Source: Leyella stercorea
GTDB lineage: Bacteria > Bacteroidota > Bacteroidia > Bacteroidales > Bacteroidaceae
Direction: 5' to 3'
Length of the DNA: 64,000 nt
Assembly: GCF_021531355.1 (NCBI RefSeq)
Contig: NZ_JADYTS010000009.1
Location: forward strand, 1-64,000
Positions 43,802 through 52,156 of this stretch are shown piece by piece (within the stretch, counting starts at the first letter, position 1; each line of letters begins with the position of its first letter). The position numbers were made by a program, and so were the translations under genes. Under the pieces are notes generated by a model, which saw nothing but the letters and a program-made list of their open reading frames with translations, had not been told where the DNA came from and did not search any database.

Positions 43802-43809
43802 GAGGAGGT
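43802..43809 (+). other. Candidate attR with second dnaK 3' end
   Basis: The bases 43799-43816 read TTT-GAG-GAG-GTC-AAG-TAA, encoding FEEVK-stop like the real dnaK end, with only third-position differences. The hairpin at 43856-43902 follows 40 bases later, at the distance expected for the original dnaK terminator. Confidence 0.5.
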
Positions 43810-43855
43810 CAAGTAAGTTAGACCAATCTGTAAATCAGAATCCTAATAAATAATA

Positions 43856-43902
43856 AAAGGCGTACAACTGAAATTTTGTTTAGAAATCGGTTGTACGCCT
43901 TT
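43856..43902 (+). terminator. Hairpin, possibly the original dnaK terminator
   Basis: AAAGGCGTACAAC (43856-43868) and GTTGTACGCCTTT (43890-43902) are a perfect 13-bp inverted repeat followed by CTTGTTT. The left arm and the next bases recur at 44271-44290 without a right arm, flanking the HAD relic. Confidence 0.75.
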
Positions 43903-43959
43903 CTTGTTTAAATGAATTGACGTTCTATAAGATCTAAGTTTCTTAATATTTTCTTACCA

Positions 43960-44263
43960 ATGGCAGTTACTGACAAGATTATATTTCTTGACCTTGATGG
44001 GGGTATGAACACTCGGCGTCATCAGCGGCAGCGTGTTGCTTTCAGCAGACATTGACGTTGCAGACCCGACGGTGCTGCATAGCAAGGGCGCGGAAATAGC
44101 GTCGTGGCTTTATGACAACAATATGCAGCAGGCTCCGTATGTAATTATCGATGACGGATACGTAATCCTGGAGTCGCAACTCCCACACTTCGTCCAGACC
44201 GACTCGTATGACGGTCTTACTGAAACGCTCGCTACAAGAGCCATCGGGATTTTATCAGAATAA
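43960..44263 (+). pseudogene. HAD-superfamily protein relic
   Basis: The ATG at 43960 opens a frame with KIIFLDLDGGMNTRRH, the HAD nucleophile motif (DxDG) of the Swiss-army-knife RNA-repair-type HAD proteins. The frame soon ends. In another frame the conserved end of the same family follows: DVADPTVLHSKGAEIASWLYDN, then YVIIDDGYVI and HFVQTD. The middle of the domain (about 60-70 residues) is missing and the frame is broken, so it cannot be active. Confidence 0.7.
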
Positions 44264-44348
44264 ACAATAATAAGGCGTACAACTGAAATTATGAATTTTG
44301 GTTTGAAAAGTTGATTGCCATTCACGTTCATATATAAGAAATTAGTGG

Positions 44349-44356
44349 TATCTTTG
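44349..44356 (+). promoter_or_regulatory. -7 element of the 44391 gene
   Basis: TATCTTTG followed by CGTCTG lies 34 bases before the ATG at 44391. Confidence 0.6.
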
Positions 44357-44390
44357 CGTCTGAACATTAGTATTATTAAAAAAAGGCATT

Positions 44391-44939
44391 ATGGGACAGT
44401 ATCTTGCAGTAGGATTGCGTTTGAAGGCATCCGTTAGAAAAGAGAAACAGCTTGATGGCAAATCGGTTGAGGAAATTCTCGGTAAAGTGGAGGATAAGTA
44501 TAACTTATCTGAAATTTACGAACGTCGTGAAGAAGAAACGTATTATGAATATTCTATCAAGAAGGAAGTTCTTGATAAAGAACTTGTGCCGCTGATTGAA
44601 AAGTTCTATGCCCTGCGTTATACGAAGGATGAAAGAACAGATGCGGCAGATGTGATAGAGGCATTGAAAGCTCTTCCCGACACTTCCGCTCGTCTGGAGC
44701 TGTTGAATGAAAGAAGATTTCAGACTTATCAAGCCGGTGATGATATGGACTATTTCTATATAGATGTATTCCCTCCTATGGAAATACGTGTGTGTAGCAA
44801 TAATGCCATTCTCAGCATTGACGGTAAGATTGCAATGGATTGTTATGGTCGTGTGCTCGACTTCTTTAGTCGTTGCATAGCCGCACAATTGCAGGATTTT
44901 GCACTGTCAAAGGCATTGACAGTATGGATTGACGGGTAA
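44391..44939 (+). CDS. Hypothetical protein, 182 aa
   Basis: I do not recognise this family. The protein is charged and soluble, with no signal peptide or membrane helix. It has alternating strands and helices (GQYLAVGLRLKASV, SIKKEVLDKELVPLIEKFYALRY, DYFYIDVFPPMEIRVCSNNAIL) that suggest a compact alpha/beta fold. It has a good promoter and an intact frame, unlike its decayed neighbours. It sits just after a HAD relic and before relics of an ATPase and an Rpn nuclease; no functional link can be shown. Confidence 0.6.
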   Translation: MGQYLAVGLRLKASVRKEKQLDGKSVEEILGKVEDKYNLSEIYERREEETYYEYSIKKEVLDKELVPLIEKFYALRYTKDERTDAADVIEALKALPDTSARLELLNERRFQTYQAGDDMDYFYIDVFPPMEIRVCSNNAILSIDGKIAMDCYGRVLDFFSRCIAAQLQDFALSKALTVWIDG

Positions 44940-44962
44940 TTCCCATATCTTATTCTGTTTTT

Positions 44963-45240
44963 TAATCTTTCAAACAAGCAAGTGGTATTGTTACTGATAT
45001 TCTGTTGTATATGCAAGCAGAGCCTGATATTTGTGGATATTAAATGCTATGAATTGCGCTGTTTTGTTGCTAACTTTTGTGGTAATTTTGAACTAACTTT
45101 TGCGGCACTTCATTTGTAACTTTCGCTGTATTTTATTTGTAGTTTTCGCTGTGTTTTATTTGTAGTTTTTGAGGTATTTTGTTTGTAGTTTTTGTGGCAT
45201 TTGATTATGTGTTTTTGTGGTAATCCATCGGGTGTTTTAT
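44963..45240 (-). repeat. Deletion relic of a DUF4143 locus with 22-bp repeats
   Basis: Bases 44963-44989 match 53712-53739 (the end of the ATPase relic there). Bases 44997-45085 match about 54207-54292 (its upstream region), so the ATPase body has been deleted between them. Bases 45107-45240 hold degenerate 22-23-bp tandem units built on ATTTGTAGTTTTTGAGGT, ending at AATCCATCGGGTG, which also ends the array at 54.36 kb. Confidence 0.65.
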
Positions 45241-45750
45241 GCTCTTTGTTTACTTTAGCCGCTTTTTCGCCTTTAGCCATGCCTTCCGCAAATTTTTTCT
45301 TTTCTGCTGTTCTTATGGCGTTGACTATATCGCGGTAAGCGTTGACGCTGTCTTCGTATAATTTGCGTTCCTGATTGTCGAACTTCGGAATCTCTACATA
45401 TATATATGTCAGCTTGTCGTATAACACCTCGTGAGTGTCCACCTCCATCAACTTCACTTCATGATGCCAACGTTTGGCATTCTGCAGACCTTCGGCAAAG
45501 TTGAAGTTGAGCAAACCGATGGTGTATACCGGATTACCTTGTCGTTCTCGCAATAAACATCGAAGATTGCACGGCGTGCATAAACTCTGTCGCCAAGCTG
45601 TTCTGAGTTAAGATACGTGACGTCCTGCACGTTTTGTTCGACATGAAACATAGCGTTCAGAAAGCTGATGAGCAACGCTTTGTTGAACTCAGAACCGAAG
45701 AGTCGCTTAAAACCAAAATCAGTATGTGGATTAATGTATTTCTCTACCAT
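45110..45750 (-). pseudogene. Rpn-type PD-(D/E)XK nuclease/transposase relic
   Basis: The N-terminal part (45454-45750) reads MVEKYINPHTDFGFKRLFGSEFNK...IFDVYCEND, the hallmark start of Bacteroidota Rpn-family (PDDEXK_2) proteins. In another frame (45110-45553) the family's later segment follows: VYTIGLLNF, HHEVKLMEVDTHEV, LTYIYVEIPKF. The catalytic core between them is deleted and the frame is shifted. The C-terminal 45 residues are translated 22-bp repeats (KTTNKTQRKLQIKYSESYK). The Rpn promoter TATATTTG is still present near 45783. Confidence 0.75.
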
Positions 45751-46071
45751 AATGCTGCATTTTTTTTATTCCAACAGCAAATATACGGTAATTTTGTTGA
45801 TTTTCAAACGTTGACAGCGCAAATAAATATATAGTTGTGGAATTTTTTGTTGCTTAATGTAGCACGTTGAAAGCCAAACCATTCGTATCTTTTTATCAAC
45901 AACATTCTCCAAGTTATTCAGCTTTACCAGCATAAATGCCATCCGCTCTCGGCATCTGTTTCACTTGGCTTCCTTATTCGAATCATGAAATAAGCAGAAT
46001 GGCTCGGAGTGTCGGGATAACTTTCTTTTTTTTCTTTGGGCCCTTTCAGTTGATAGTCCGTAAGAATATTC
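45751..46071. other. Non-coding gap between relics
   Basis: AT-rich; apart from the remnant Rpn promoter at its left end I see no gene, hairpin or repeat worth naming. Confidence 0.4.
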
Positions 46072-46730
46072 TTATTCTTTGTTAGTCTCTATATTAGGCA
46101 GATAATCACTTGCTTTAGCTTGCGATATCACTCCATGTCCCAACTTTGATTCCAACTGTGTGCGTGCGGCTTTCGCAACGCTACCACCATCCTTAGCCAC
46201 TTGCTTTTGCTGATGAAATCCGTTAGGATTGCGCTGTTTGGACAGCTCCGTGGCAGATGCCTCGGCAAGCATATTGAGGGCTATTTCCATGTTGGTCATG
46301 TTGTCGCGCAGGCTTTCCTTCTTCAGACCTTTGAAACTCTTGTACTGTTTGGTTGTCATTCCACTCCACTCTCGGGTAATGATGTCGGTAAGAGAAGCAT
46401 ATTATCCAAGCATCTGAATATCCCAAACGCTTGTAGTCAACGATGGCTTGGTCTATGCTCTTTTCCGGATCCTGCATTTGTTCCAAACGAGAGCTTGCCA
46501 CCTGTGCCATCCATACCTTGAAAGGCTCTGCCTTTGGTGAAGGAATCGACTGGATAATGCGGAAGAGTTGCTCTGTGTCGGCAACGTCTGTCAAGCGCAA
46601 TTTGCCGTCAGAGGCATGAAGTTTCACCCCGTGACAATTTGTCACGGTTTCATTACCTTTTTTTTTGAGTCTCTGCTTCAGCTTTCTCCAATAAGCATTG
46701 GCATCTTTGCTATCAGTCAGCACACCGCAT
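46072..46730 (-). pseudogene. Bro-N protein gene relic, cut by IS66 sequence
   Basis: From 46730 downwards the frame starts inside the Bro-N domain (VCGVLTDSKDANAYWRKLKQ) and continues to LGYSDAW near 46400. There a deletion and frameshift occur. The end of the protein is found in the next frame (46072-46359: MTTKQYKSFKGLKKESLRDN, then NMEIALNMLAEASATELSK). The 5' end is replaced at 46731 by the tail of an IS66 transposase gene on the opposite strand. It is a close relative of the truncated Bro-N gene upstream of druH. Confidence 0.75.
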
Positions 46731-46908
46731 ACTCTTTGACTATATATCCGATGTCATCAACAAAGCTGCAGCACTGCCATCAAGAACACCGCTAAGTAAG
46801 TACCGGGAATTGCTGCCGGATAAATGGAAACAAAAAAATATCGTTCAAGAATAAAAACTTGAGCGATATTTTTTTGATGTGTATATACTAGCATCGCGGA
46901 TACGCTTA
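46731..46908 (+). mobile_element. IS66 right-end remnant
   Basis: Bases 46733-46855 encode the C-terminus of an IS66 TnpC transposase (LFDYISDVINK, then SKYRELLPDKWKQ). A hairpin (46838-46869) and the terminal sequence GCATCGCGGATACGCTTA ending at 46908 follow. It is nearly identical to the right part of the element at 48590-48941. The left part is absent. Confidence 0.8.
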
Positions 46909-46920
46909 CTCTTGTTAAAT

Positions 46921-47211
46921 TTACAACCCTTTACAGGAATCATACAATCCCTTCTTTTGCTTCTTGATGCGTTCATATTCTGACCGCATTTTGGTGGCCA
47001 TCGGCTCGTTGTTATTAGCCGAATATGCCTGAGCGAGCATGTTGAATGAACCTTCTTTCGTGTAATTGTCTATGACATACCCATCGACCAGCACTTCTGC
47101 ACGAATTCGTTTTAGCATGATGGAATTGGGGTATGACTTTAGCCAGTTGTCGCAGAACTTCAATGCTGTTTCAAAGCTGCTTGTCCATAGCATATCTCTA
47201 AATATCATCAT
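46921..47211 (-). CDS. Hypothetical helical protein, 96 aa
   Basis: I do not recognise this protein. It starts 5 bases after the stop of the DUF4143 ATPase gene and is probably co-expressed with it. The sequence suggests TPR-like helices (SFETALKFCDNWLKSYPNSIMLKRIRAEVLVDG, then FNMLAQAYSANNNEPMATKMRSEYERIKKQKKG). The stop lies 11 bases from the IS66 remnant end, so the insertion may have shortened the original C-terminus. Confidence 0.5.
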   Translation of the reverse strand: MMIFRDMLWTSSFETALKFCDNWLKSYPNSIMLKRIRAEVLVDGYVIDNYTKEGSFNMLAQAYSANNNEPMATKMRSEYERIKKQKKGLYDSCKGL

Positions 47212-47216
47212 TACGT

Positions 47217-48476
47217 TTATCCCAGTTCAAGTAAATCTTTGTCCGTCAAGAAATCCAACACCCCAACAGTCAATACTCCGAGTTCGTCCTCCTTGCGGTG
47301 AATATCATCGCCAACAATGACAATCTTACGGAAGTGGTCATTGATTGACAATAATGGGCGACGTTCTTGCTGTTCCTTCTCCGGCGTAGGCATGTGGAAA
47401 GCCGATTGGATATACACTCTGTATGGATGGCGGTTCACCACAAAGTCTACCTCCAACTGTTTTCTGACAAACTTGCCATTCTCATCCTTGCCACCAAGCT
47501 CTACCAATCCTACATCCACATTATATCCACGACTACGGAGTTCATTATAGATGATATTCTCCATAATGTGCGTTTCCTCTTGTTGGCGATAGTTGAGAAT
47601 AGCTGCACGAATGCCGATGTCTGCGAAGTAGTATTTAGTCTCGGTGCCGATATACTTTCTGCCTTTCACATCATAGCGCAAGGCTTCTTCTATCAAGAAA
47701 GAGTCTTTCAGATAGTCAATGTATTGTTTTATAGTGTCTCTTTTTATGGTTGCTCCTTGTGCAGATTGAAAGGTATTGGCTATTCTTGTTGGATTGGTTG
47801 ACGAACCAATGCCCGAGGCTATTACACGCACCAGTTCCTTCATTCCTTCTGGATTGCGTAGATGGTTGCGCTCAATTACGTCACGTAGATAGGTCGTTTC
47901 ATACAGACCACGCAAATAGTCTGTTTTCTTTTCTTCCGTTTCAAGCAAAGCCACCTGTGGTAGTCCTCCAAAAGTATAGTAATCCAACCAAGCTTTGCGT
48001 ATATCTCCACCAATACCACTAAAGTATTCGTCAAAAGTGAGAGGCCAGATGCGTATCTCGTCACCTCTGCCTCGGAACTCAGTCACGACATCACTTGACA
48101 GAAAACGAGAGTTTGAGCCTGACACATACACATCTACATTCCGCATGTGTGTCAAGCTAAGAATAACCTCCACAAATTCTTCTACGAGTTGTACTTCGTC
48201 CAAGACTATATAATAAGGATTGCCATCATCCATAACCTTTGAATCTATATAGTCGAGCAAGGCATCAGGCTTCCTCAACCGCCTGTTTCGGAAATCATCA
48301 AGTTGTATTTCGATGATGTGACTATCAGCCACCCCATGTTCCAACAACCAGTTATGCCAGATATCAAACAGCAGGAAAGACTTTCCACATCGTCTGACAC
48401 CTGTTATAATCTTCACAAGACCGTTTCCACGTCCTGCAATAAGTTCATCCAAGTATTTCTTACGTTCAAATATCAT
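47217..48476 (-). CDS. AAA ATPase, DUF4143 family (second, divergent)
   Basis: This intact 419-residue ATPase starts MIFERKKYLDELI. The Walker A is ITGVRRCGKSFLLFD near 24-37 and the Walker B is YIVLDEVQLVEEF near 90. Sensor-like DVYVSGSNSRFLSSD and the C-terminal nuclease-like region (YYFADIGIRAAIL, QLEVDFVVNRHPYRVYIQSA) follow. It belongs to another branch from the ATPase at 3457. Its promoter TATCTTTG lies near 48521, and no tandem repeat precedes it. It is bracketed by two IS66 right ends in the same orientation, suggesting movement or duplication with IS66. The cellular role is unknown. Confidence 0.85.
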   Translation of the reverse strand: MIFERKKYLDELIAGRGNGLVKIITGVRRCGKSFLLFDIWHNWLLEHGVADSHIIEIQLDDFRNRRLRKPDALLDYIDSKVMDDGNPYYIVLDEVQLVEEFVEVILSLTHMRNVDVYVSGSNSRFLSSDVVTEFRGRGDEIRIWPLTFDEYFSGIGGDIRKAWLDYYTFGGLPQVALLETEEKKTDYLRGLYETTYLRDVIERNHLRNPEGMKELVRVIASGIGSSTNPTRIANTFQSAQGATIKRDTIKQYIDYLKDSFLIEEALRYDVKGRKYIGTETKYYFADIGIRAAILNYRQQEETHIMENIIYNELRSRGYNVDVGLVELGGKDENGKFVRKQLEVDFVVNRHPYRVYIQSAFHMPTPEKEQQERRPLLSINDHFRKIVIVGDDIHRKEDELGVLTVGVLDFLTDKDLLELG

Positions 48477-48589
48477 GTTAGAGTGTTTTTTTTGATATTG
48501 GTATCATATTTTACACCGCAAAGATAACATCTTTATCCCAAAAGCCAGCACAATCAATGAAAAAAACAGCGTTTACCAAGTAAAGAAAC

Positions 48590-48941
48590 GTGAAGTATCC
48601 GCGATGCAGCCTTGTCCATATTTTTTTATCTCTTTACCTTTGCTGCGTGAATAAAAAATCTAATTCCCGAAGAAACTCACTTTTCTTCGGGTCACATGCC
48701 GGTGCCAAACGGGCAACCATGTTCTATTCGCTTGCATGCTCCTGCAGACTGCAAGGTATCAACTTCTTTGACTATATATCTGATGTCATCAACAAAGCTG
48801 CAGCACTGTCACCAAGAACACCGCCAAGTAAGTACCGGGAATTGCTGCCGGATAAATGGAAACAAAAAAATATCGCTCAAGAATAAAAGCTTGAGCGATA
48901 TTTTTTTTGACGTGTATCTACTAGCATCGCGGATACGCTTA
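48590..48941 (+). mobile_element. Internally deleted IS66 element (about 350 bp)
   Basis: Both ends are present: GTATCCGCGATGC at 48595-48607 and its inverse GCATCGCGGATAC at 48924-48936, followed by GCTTA. Between them remain only about 60 bases of the left end and the last roughly 75 codons of TnpC (SRRNSLFFGSHAGAKRA, FFDYISDVINK, YRELLPDKWK, stop at 48886). The internal hairpin 48871-48900 follows. It cannot move by itself but could be mobilised by a full IS66 (MITE-like). Confidence 0.8.
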
Positions 48942-48992
48942 ATCTTAAAACAACAAATCAGGGCTACTTAGACACTGTTCAAAATATTGTGC

Positions 48993-49712
48993 TTAGAACC
49001 TTGATTTTTCTACATATCTTACGATGTAAGTGAAATCTCCTGACGTATCATTCAAATGATCAAAGCCACTAGTTAAAATAATCTCTATTTTATCGTCCAC
49101 TATCAAATAGCGGTCATGTCGATTCTTCATTTGTGGATTCTTGGTAAAACTCCATGTGCCACAATGCTGCTTCAGTAATTCTATATGCTTGTTGTCTATG
49201 TCGTTGTATATAATCTCCAATTTCTTTTGTGGCAATATTCTTTTGATCAAATCAACATTTCTATCTTTAACGGAGAAATATTTATCATACAGAACAACTT
49301 TCTTGGCATGAAGGCAAATTGATGTCAAATGCTTTATAGCAAGATCACGTGGTTCTGCCATATCAAAACTTGCAGAATAATTATTTTCCAATCGTTGTTT
49401 ATCATCCATTATGTTAACATAAGGATATGTGTCTTTAGTGGAACTCAGGATTATTTTATACCAAGTGCTATTTTCTGCTAATTCTTCCAGAGGTTGTTTC
49501 CTTAATCCATCATGAAGCATATGATTTTTTAAGTTTTGTTCCAAATCCACACCGTTGTCCTCATATTGCTTGATATTGGATACTATACTGTTTTTATAAT
49601 AATGAAGTAACTGCTTGATTTTCTTTTGGTCAAATTTTTCGCCTTTTTGAAACTTGTGATATTCCCGAAACAAGTCATCATCAAGTACAACGCCATTTAT
49701 AATTTTCCCCAT
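48993..49712 (-). CDS. Phospholipase D-like protein of a three-gene cassette
   Basis: This 239-residue protein has a C-terminal half resembling a single phospholipase D/HKD nuclease-like domain. RHDRYLIVDDKIEIILTSGF near 198-217 has the H-x-(K/R)-x4-D spacing with Arg for Lys, preceded by KKVVLYDKYFSVKD near 148. The N-terminal 110 residues are charged and helical (FREYHKFQKGEKFDQKKIKQLLHYYKN). It is the last gene of an operon with an AAA ATPase (5 bases upstream) and a DUF262 protein. A nuclease-like effector is my inference; no family name can be assigned with confidence. Confidence 0.65.
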   Translation of the reverse strand: MGKIINGVVLDDDLFREYHKFQKGEKFDQKKIKQLLHYYKNSIVSNIKQYEDNGVDLEQNLKNHMLHDGLRKQPLEELAENSTWYKIILSSTKDTYPYVNIMDDKQRLENNYSASFDMAEPRDLAIKHLTSICLHAKKVVLYDKYFSVKDRNVDLIKRILPQKKLEIIYNDIDNKHIELLKQHCGTWSFTKNPQMKNRHDRYLIVDDKIEIILTSGFDHLNDTSGDFTYIVRYVEKSRF

Positions 49713-49717
49713 GTCTT

Positions 49718-50719
49718 TTATTCTATTTCCAATAAATTTTCCAATGTGGCATCAAAAAAGCCTTCTGGAAAAGAAGTCTCGAATTTGCCTCCTTCAGTAA
49801 AGCGTATTGTTTCAAAAGGTGAAGTAATTCCTCCCTTGTAATAAACAACAGCTTTGTCATGATCAAATTTACCTTTGAAAATCTGATATTGCAATTTGTC
49901 TATAAGGTGTTCGCAATGGGTTTCAAGCAGCACCTGAATGCCTGCGTTGGCAATATAGGTAAAGAATTCTCCCAAGCGTGCTTGAGCAGCTGGATGCAAA
50001 TGAAGTTCCGGATTCTCAATCATCAGTAAATCCCCTTTCTGGGAACGTAAGCACATTATCAATGTTTTTACCAGATAACTGACACCAACTCCTAATTGTT
50101 GAGGAGATAAGTTGGGCAAATCATCACTTTTATAAACCACCTTTACTTTTGTTTGGCTCACTTTTTCTGTCTGCATCTCAAACTTAATTCCCAATATGTA
50201 GGAAAGCCAATAGTTTATGTGCGATGACAACGTTTCTGATTCATTGAGTATAAGAAGTCCTCTATCAATAGGGCTAGACTTTTCCTGCTCAAAAGTTCCG
50301 AAAAGGTATTCACCTGCTATGCCTACTTTGTATTTAGGTGAGATTGTTTCCATCTCACTAAATCCCAGTCTGTTGGCAGATAGATAAAACACATTTTTTT
50401 CTAAATCAATATTTAATCCGTTAATGCACACTGTTCCATCTGTATCCATTTTACAGTGGATTTGGTCTCCTTCATTGGATAATACGATACTTAGCTCCTT
50501 TGCGTTTACATTCCTGTTGCGTAAGGTTTCAAAGGTAAAGTCCATGCCATCCATGAGTAAGGAAGCCATAGGGGACGAATAATACAATGCGGTCAGAATT
50601 GCCTGAAAGCAGGTTGATTTCCCGGTTGAGTTCAATCCCGTCAATATGGTCAGCGGACAAAGTTCAAGTTCTTGATGCTCAAGCGACTTGAAGTTATTTA
50701 TTGTTAGTTTTGATAGCAT
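49718..50719 (-). CDS. AAA ATPase, DUF3696 type
   Basis: This 333-residue SMC/ABC-like ATPase starts KLTINNFKSLEHQELELCPLTILTG. The P-loop is GLNSTGKST at 28-36, the signature-like SPQQLGVGVSYL lies near 200, and the Walker B and D-loop read LLMIENPELHLHPAAQARL near 228. LLETHCEHLID follows. The C-terminus (TSPFETIRFTEGGKFETSFPEGFFD) is the usual ending of DUF3696 proteins. It overlaps the DUF262 gene by 26 bases, so expression is coupled. Such ATPases accompany DUF262 proteins in many genomic islands and are suspected defence components. Confidence 0.85.
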   Translation of the reverse strand: MLSKLTINNFKSLEHQELELCPLTILTGLNSTGKSTCFQAILTALYYSSPMASLLMDGMDFTFETLRNRNVNAKELSIVLSNEGDQIHCKMDTDGTVCINGLNIDLEKNVFYLSANRLGFSEMETISPKYKVGIAGEYLFGTFEQEKSSPIDRGLLILNESETLSSHINYWLSYILGIKFEMQTEKVSQTKVKVVYKSDDLPNLSPQQLGVGVSYLVKTLIMCLRSQKGDLLMIENPELHLHPAAQARLGEFFTYIANAGIQVLLETHCEHLIDKLQYQIFKGKFDHDKAVVYYKGGITSPFETIRFTEGGKFETSFPEGFFDATLENLLEIE

Positions 50720-51848
50720 CGCTTATTTGTTTTATGAGTTCTTCTGCCAAGTCATATCTGTCGTTCAGATTTGTCGTAGAGTCAACGTTACCTGAGAACA
50801 TTTGCTGATGATCGAATTTCCTTTTGAAATTTTCTACTTCTTTCTTCGTGTAATCAACATCTTCCATCAATTTGTTGTCTGAGAAAACGTACATAAGCAC
50901 TTCAAAAAGAGGCATATTTATGGGGCGTCGATTACCCGATTCTGAATCAAATCGGAACGCGTCTCTACCCAAGACATTATAACAATTATCCATGGCTCTA
51001 TAGAAAGTATTCTTGCAATCTTCCAATAGTTCTTTTGAAGCTTTCTCGTTTAAGAATATCATTGTTTTGGCAAGAAAATCATCTATGTCGCTTTTGTATT
51101 CAATGGTTTCTCCATTTTGTTCCAATACTTCATGTTGCTTTTTCTTCAGCAAATAAAATGCTATGGAGCGCAATATTACGTATTGGTCTTTCATTCGTTT
51201 GCTGCTTATGCCCCTTCCTGTTGCATTCAAGAATACAGAAGAGGCGGCAAGGTCTTTCAGCATGACTGTAGAATGTCCCTTATAAAGTGCGTTGCGCATT
51301 TCTTGATTGGTCAGTCTTGTTCCACCACGATTGACACGGTCAAAAATATCATATTTTACTCGTTCCGGTGTAGGGGGCTGTATGATGTAAAAGGACAACT
51401 GGTAGTCTTCAAATATACCCTGCATCTTGAAATCCAATTCGGAGAATGTCTTCCCGTTACATTGTGGAAGAATTTTCAAATCTTTCAAACTGAACTTATT
51501 ATTCAAAAAGTTTAGAATCGCAGAGATACGCTGTCTTCCGTCAACTACCTGTTTGGTGCCATCTTTCATCTCAAACAGATAAATTGTCGGAATAGGTATA
51601 CCCATGAGAATCGATTCGACCAATTCTGCAGATTGTTTGGCACTCCACACGTCGTTACGCTGGAAATCAGGGTCTATCACTAGTTCCTTTCTTTCCTCTA
51701 CCAATCGTTTCAAATGCATGGTGCTATATTGTGCTTTTTCAACTCGCACTTCCGCATTAGGGTAAACGGATTCTAAACCACCGATATCGGTGGTTTCCCC
51801 TTCCAAGAAATCAGCTTCAGTGTTATTGTCAAATTCTTCTTTCTGCAT
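50694..51848 (-). CDS. DUF262 (ParB/GmrS-like) protein
   Basis: This 384-residue protein has the DUF262 core: LVIDPDFQRNDVWSAKQSAELVESILMGIPIP near 57-87 and the ParB-like nucleotide-binding motif VVDGRQRISAI at 101-111 (DGQQR type). A helical C-terminus follows, with no DUF1524/HNH nuclease domain, unlike GmrSD enzymes. It is the first gene of the cassette and has the promoter at 51874. DUF262 domains sense or hydrolyse nucleotides in GmrSD and SspE defence proteins. Here the nuclease function may be supplied by the PLD-like protein at 48993 (inference). Confidence 0.85.
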   Translation of the reverse strand: MQKEEFDNNTEADFLEGETTDIGGLESVYPNAEVRVEKAQYSTMHLKRLVEERKELVIDPDFQRNDVWSAKQSAELVESILMGIPIPTIYLFEMKDGTKQVVDGRQRISAILNFLNNKFSLKDLKILPQCNGKTFSELDFKMQGIFEDYQLSFYIIQPPTPERVKYDIFDRVNRGGTRLTNQEMRNALYKGHSTVMLKDLAASSVFLNATGRGISSKRMKDQYVILRSIAFYLLKKKQHEVLEQNGETIEYKSDIDDFLAKTMIFLNEKASKELLEDCKNTFYRAMDNCYNVLGRDAFRFDSESGNRRPINMPLFEVLMYVFSDNKLMEDVDYTKKEVENFKRKFDHQQMFSGNVDSTTNLNDRYDLAEELIKQISDAIKTNNK

Positions 51849-51873
51849 ACTCTATTCTTTTGTCATTCAAGTA

Positions 51874-51881
51874 CAAAGGTA
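51874..51881 (-). promoter_or_regulatory. -7 element of the DUF262 cassette
   Basis: On the minus strand it reads TACCTTTG followed by TACTTG, 25 bases before the ATG at 51848. Confidence 0.6.
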
Positions 51882-52125
51882 GTATTTTTTAGCGACACTT
51901 AAGTCTGCAAACAGAAAAACTTTTGAAAATCAATGGTAGTGACAAGTGATAAGAAAGTAAAAGAAGGCCTGTCTGTCCCACTTCCGACATACAGGCTGTG
52001 CTTAAAAGCAGAAACATATTAAGCGGAGTCGCCAATATTGCAATCCCATAATATTTAGCCACCAACAGATACTTCCAAGTATGAAAAACAAGTTTGATTT
52101 TATTTTATCTACAATTGATGTTAAG

Positions 52126-52156
52126 AAACAGTCCTCGTCAGGGCTGTTTTTCTTTT
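52126..52156 (+). terminator. Intrinsic terminator
   Basis: AAACAGTCCT (52126-52135) and AGGGCTGTTT (52140-52149) pair around a 4-base loop and run into TTTTTCTTTT. It lies inside a 59-codon open frame (52081-52260), which I therefore do not call a gene. It probably ended a transcript from CTn genes now lost. Confidence 0.75.

Larger units (their letters stand above)
24325..43809 (+). mobile_element. Putative 19.5-kb mobilizable element carrying a Druantia-like locus
   Basis: The boundaries are inferred from the duplicated dnaK 3' end (24325-24332 and 43802-43809) and from a 15-bp direct repeat just inside both ends (24458 and 43750). Contents in order: excisionase-like protein, tyrosine integrase, HTH protein, DUF3987 and Toprim proteins, MobC, MobB relaxase, a membrane accessory protein, then on the other strand an AlbA_2 protein, DruE, split DruH, a Bro-N relic and an XRE regulator. 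There are no mating-pair genes, so it would depend on a helper conjugative element. Both halves are AT-richer than the dnaK side. Confidence 0.6.
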
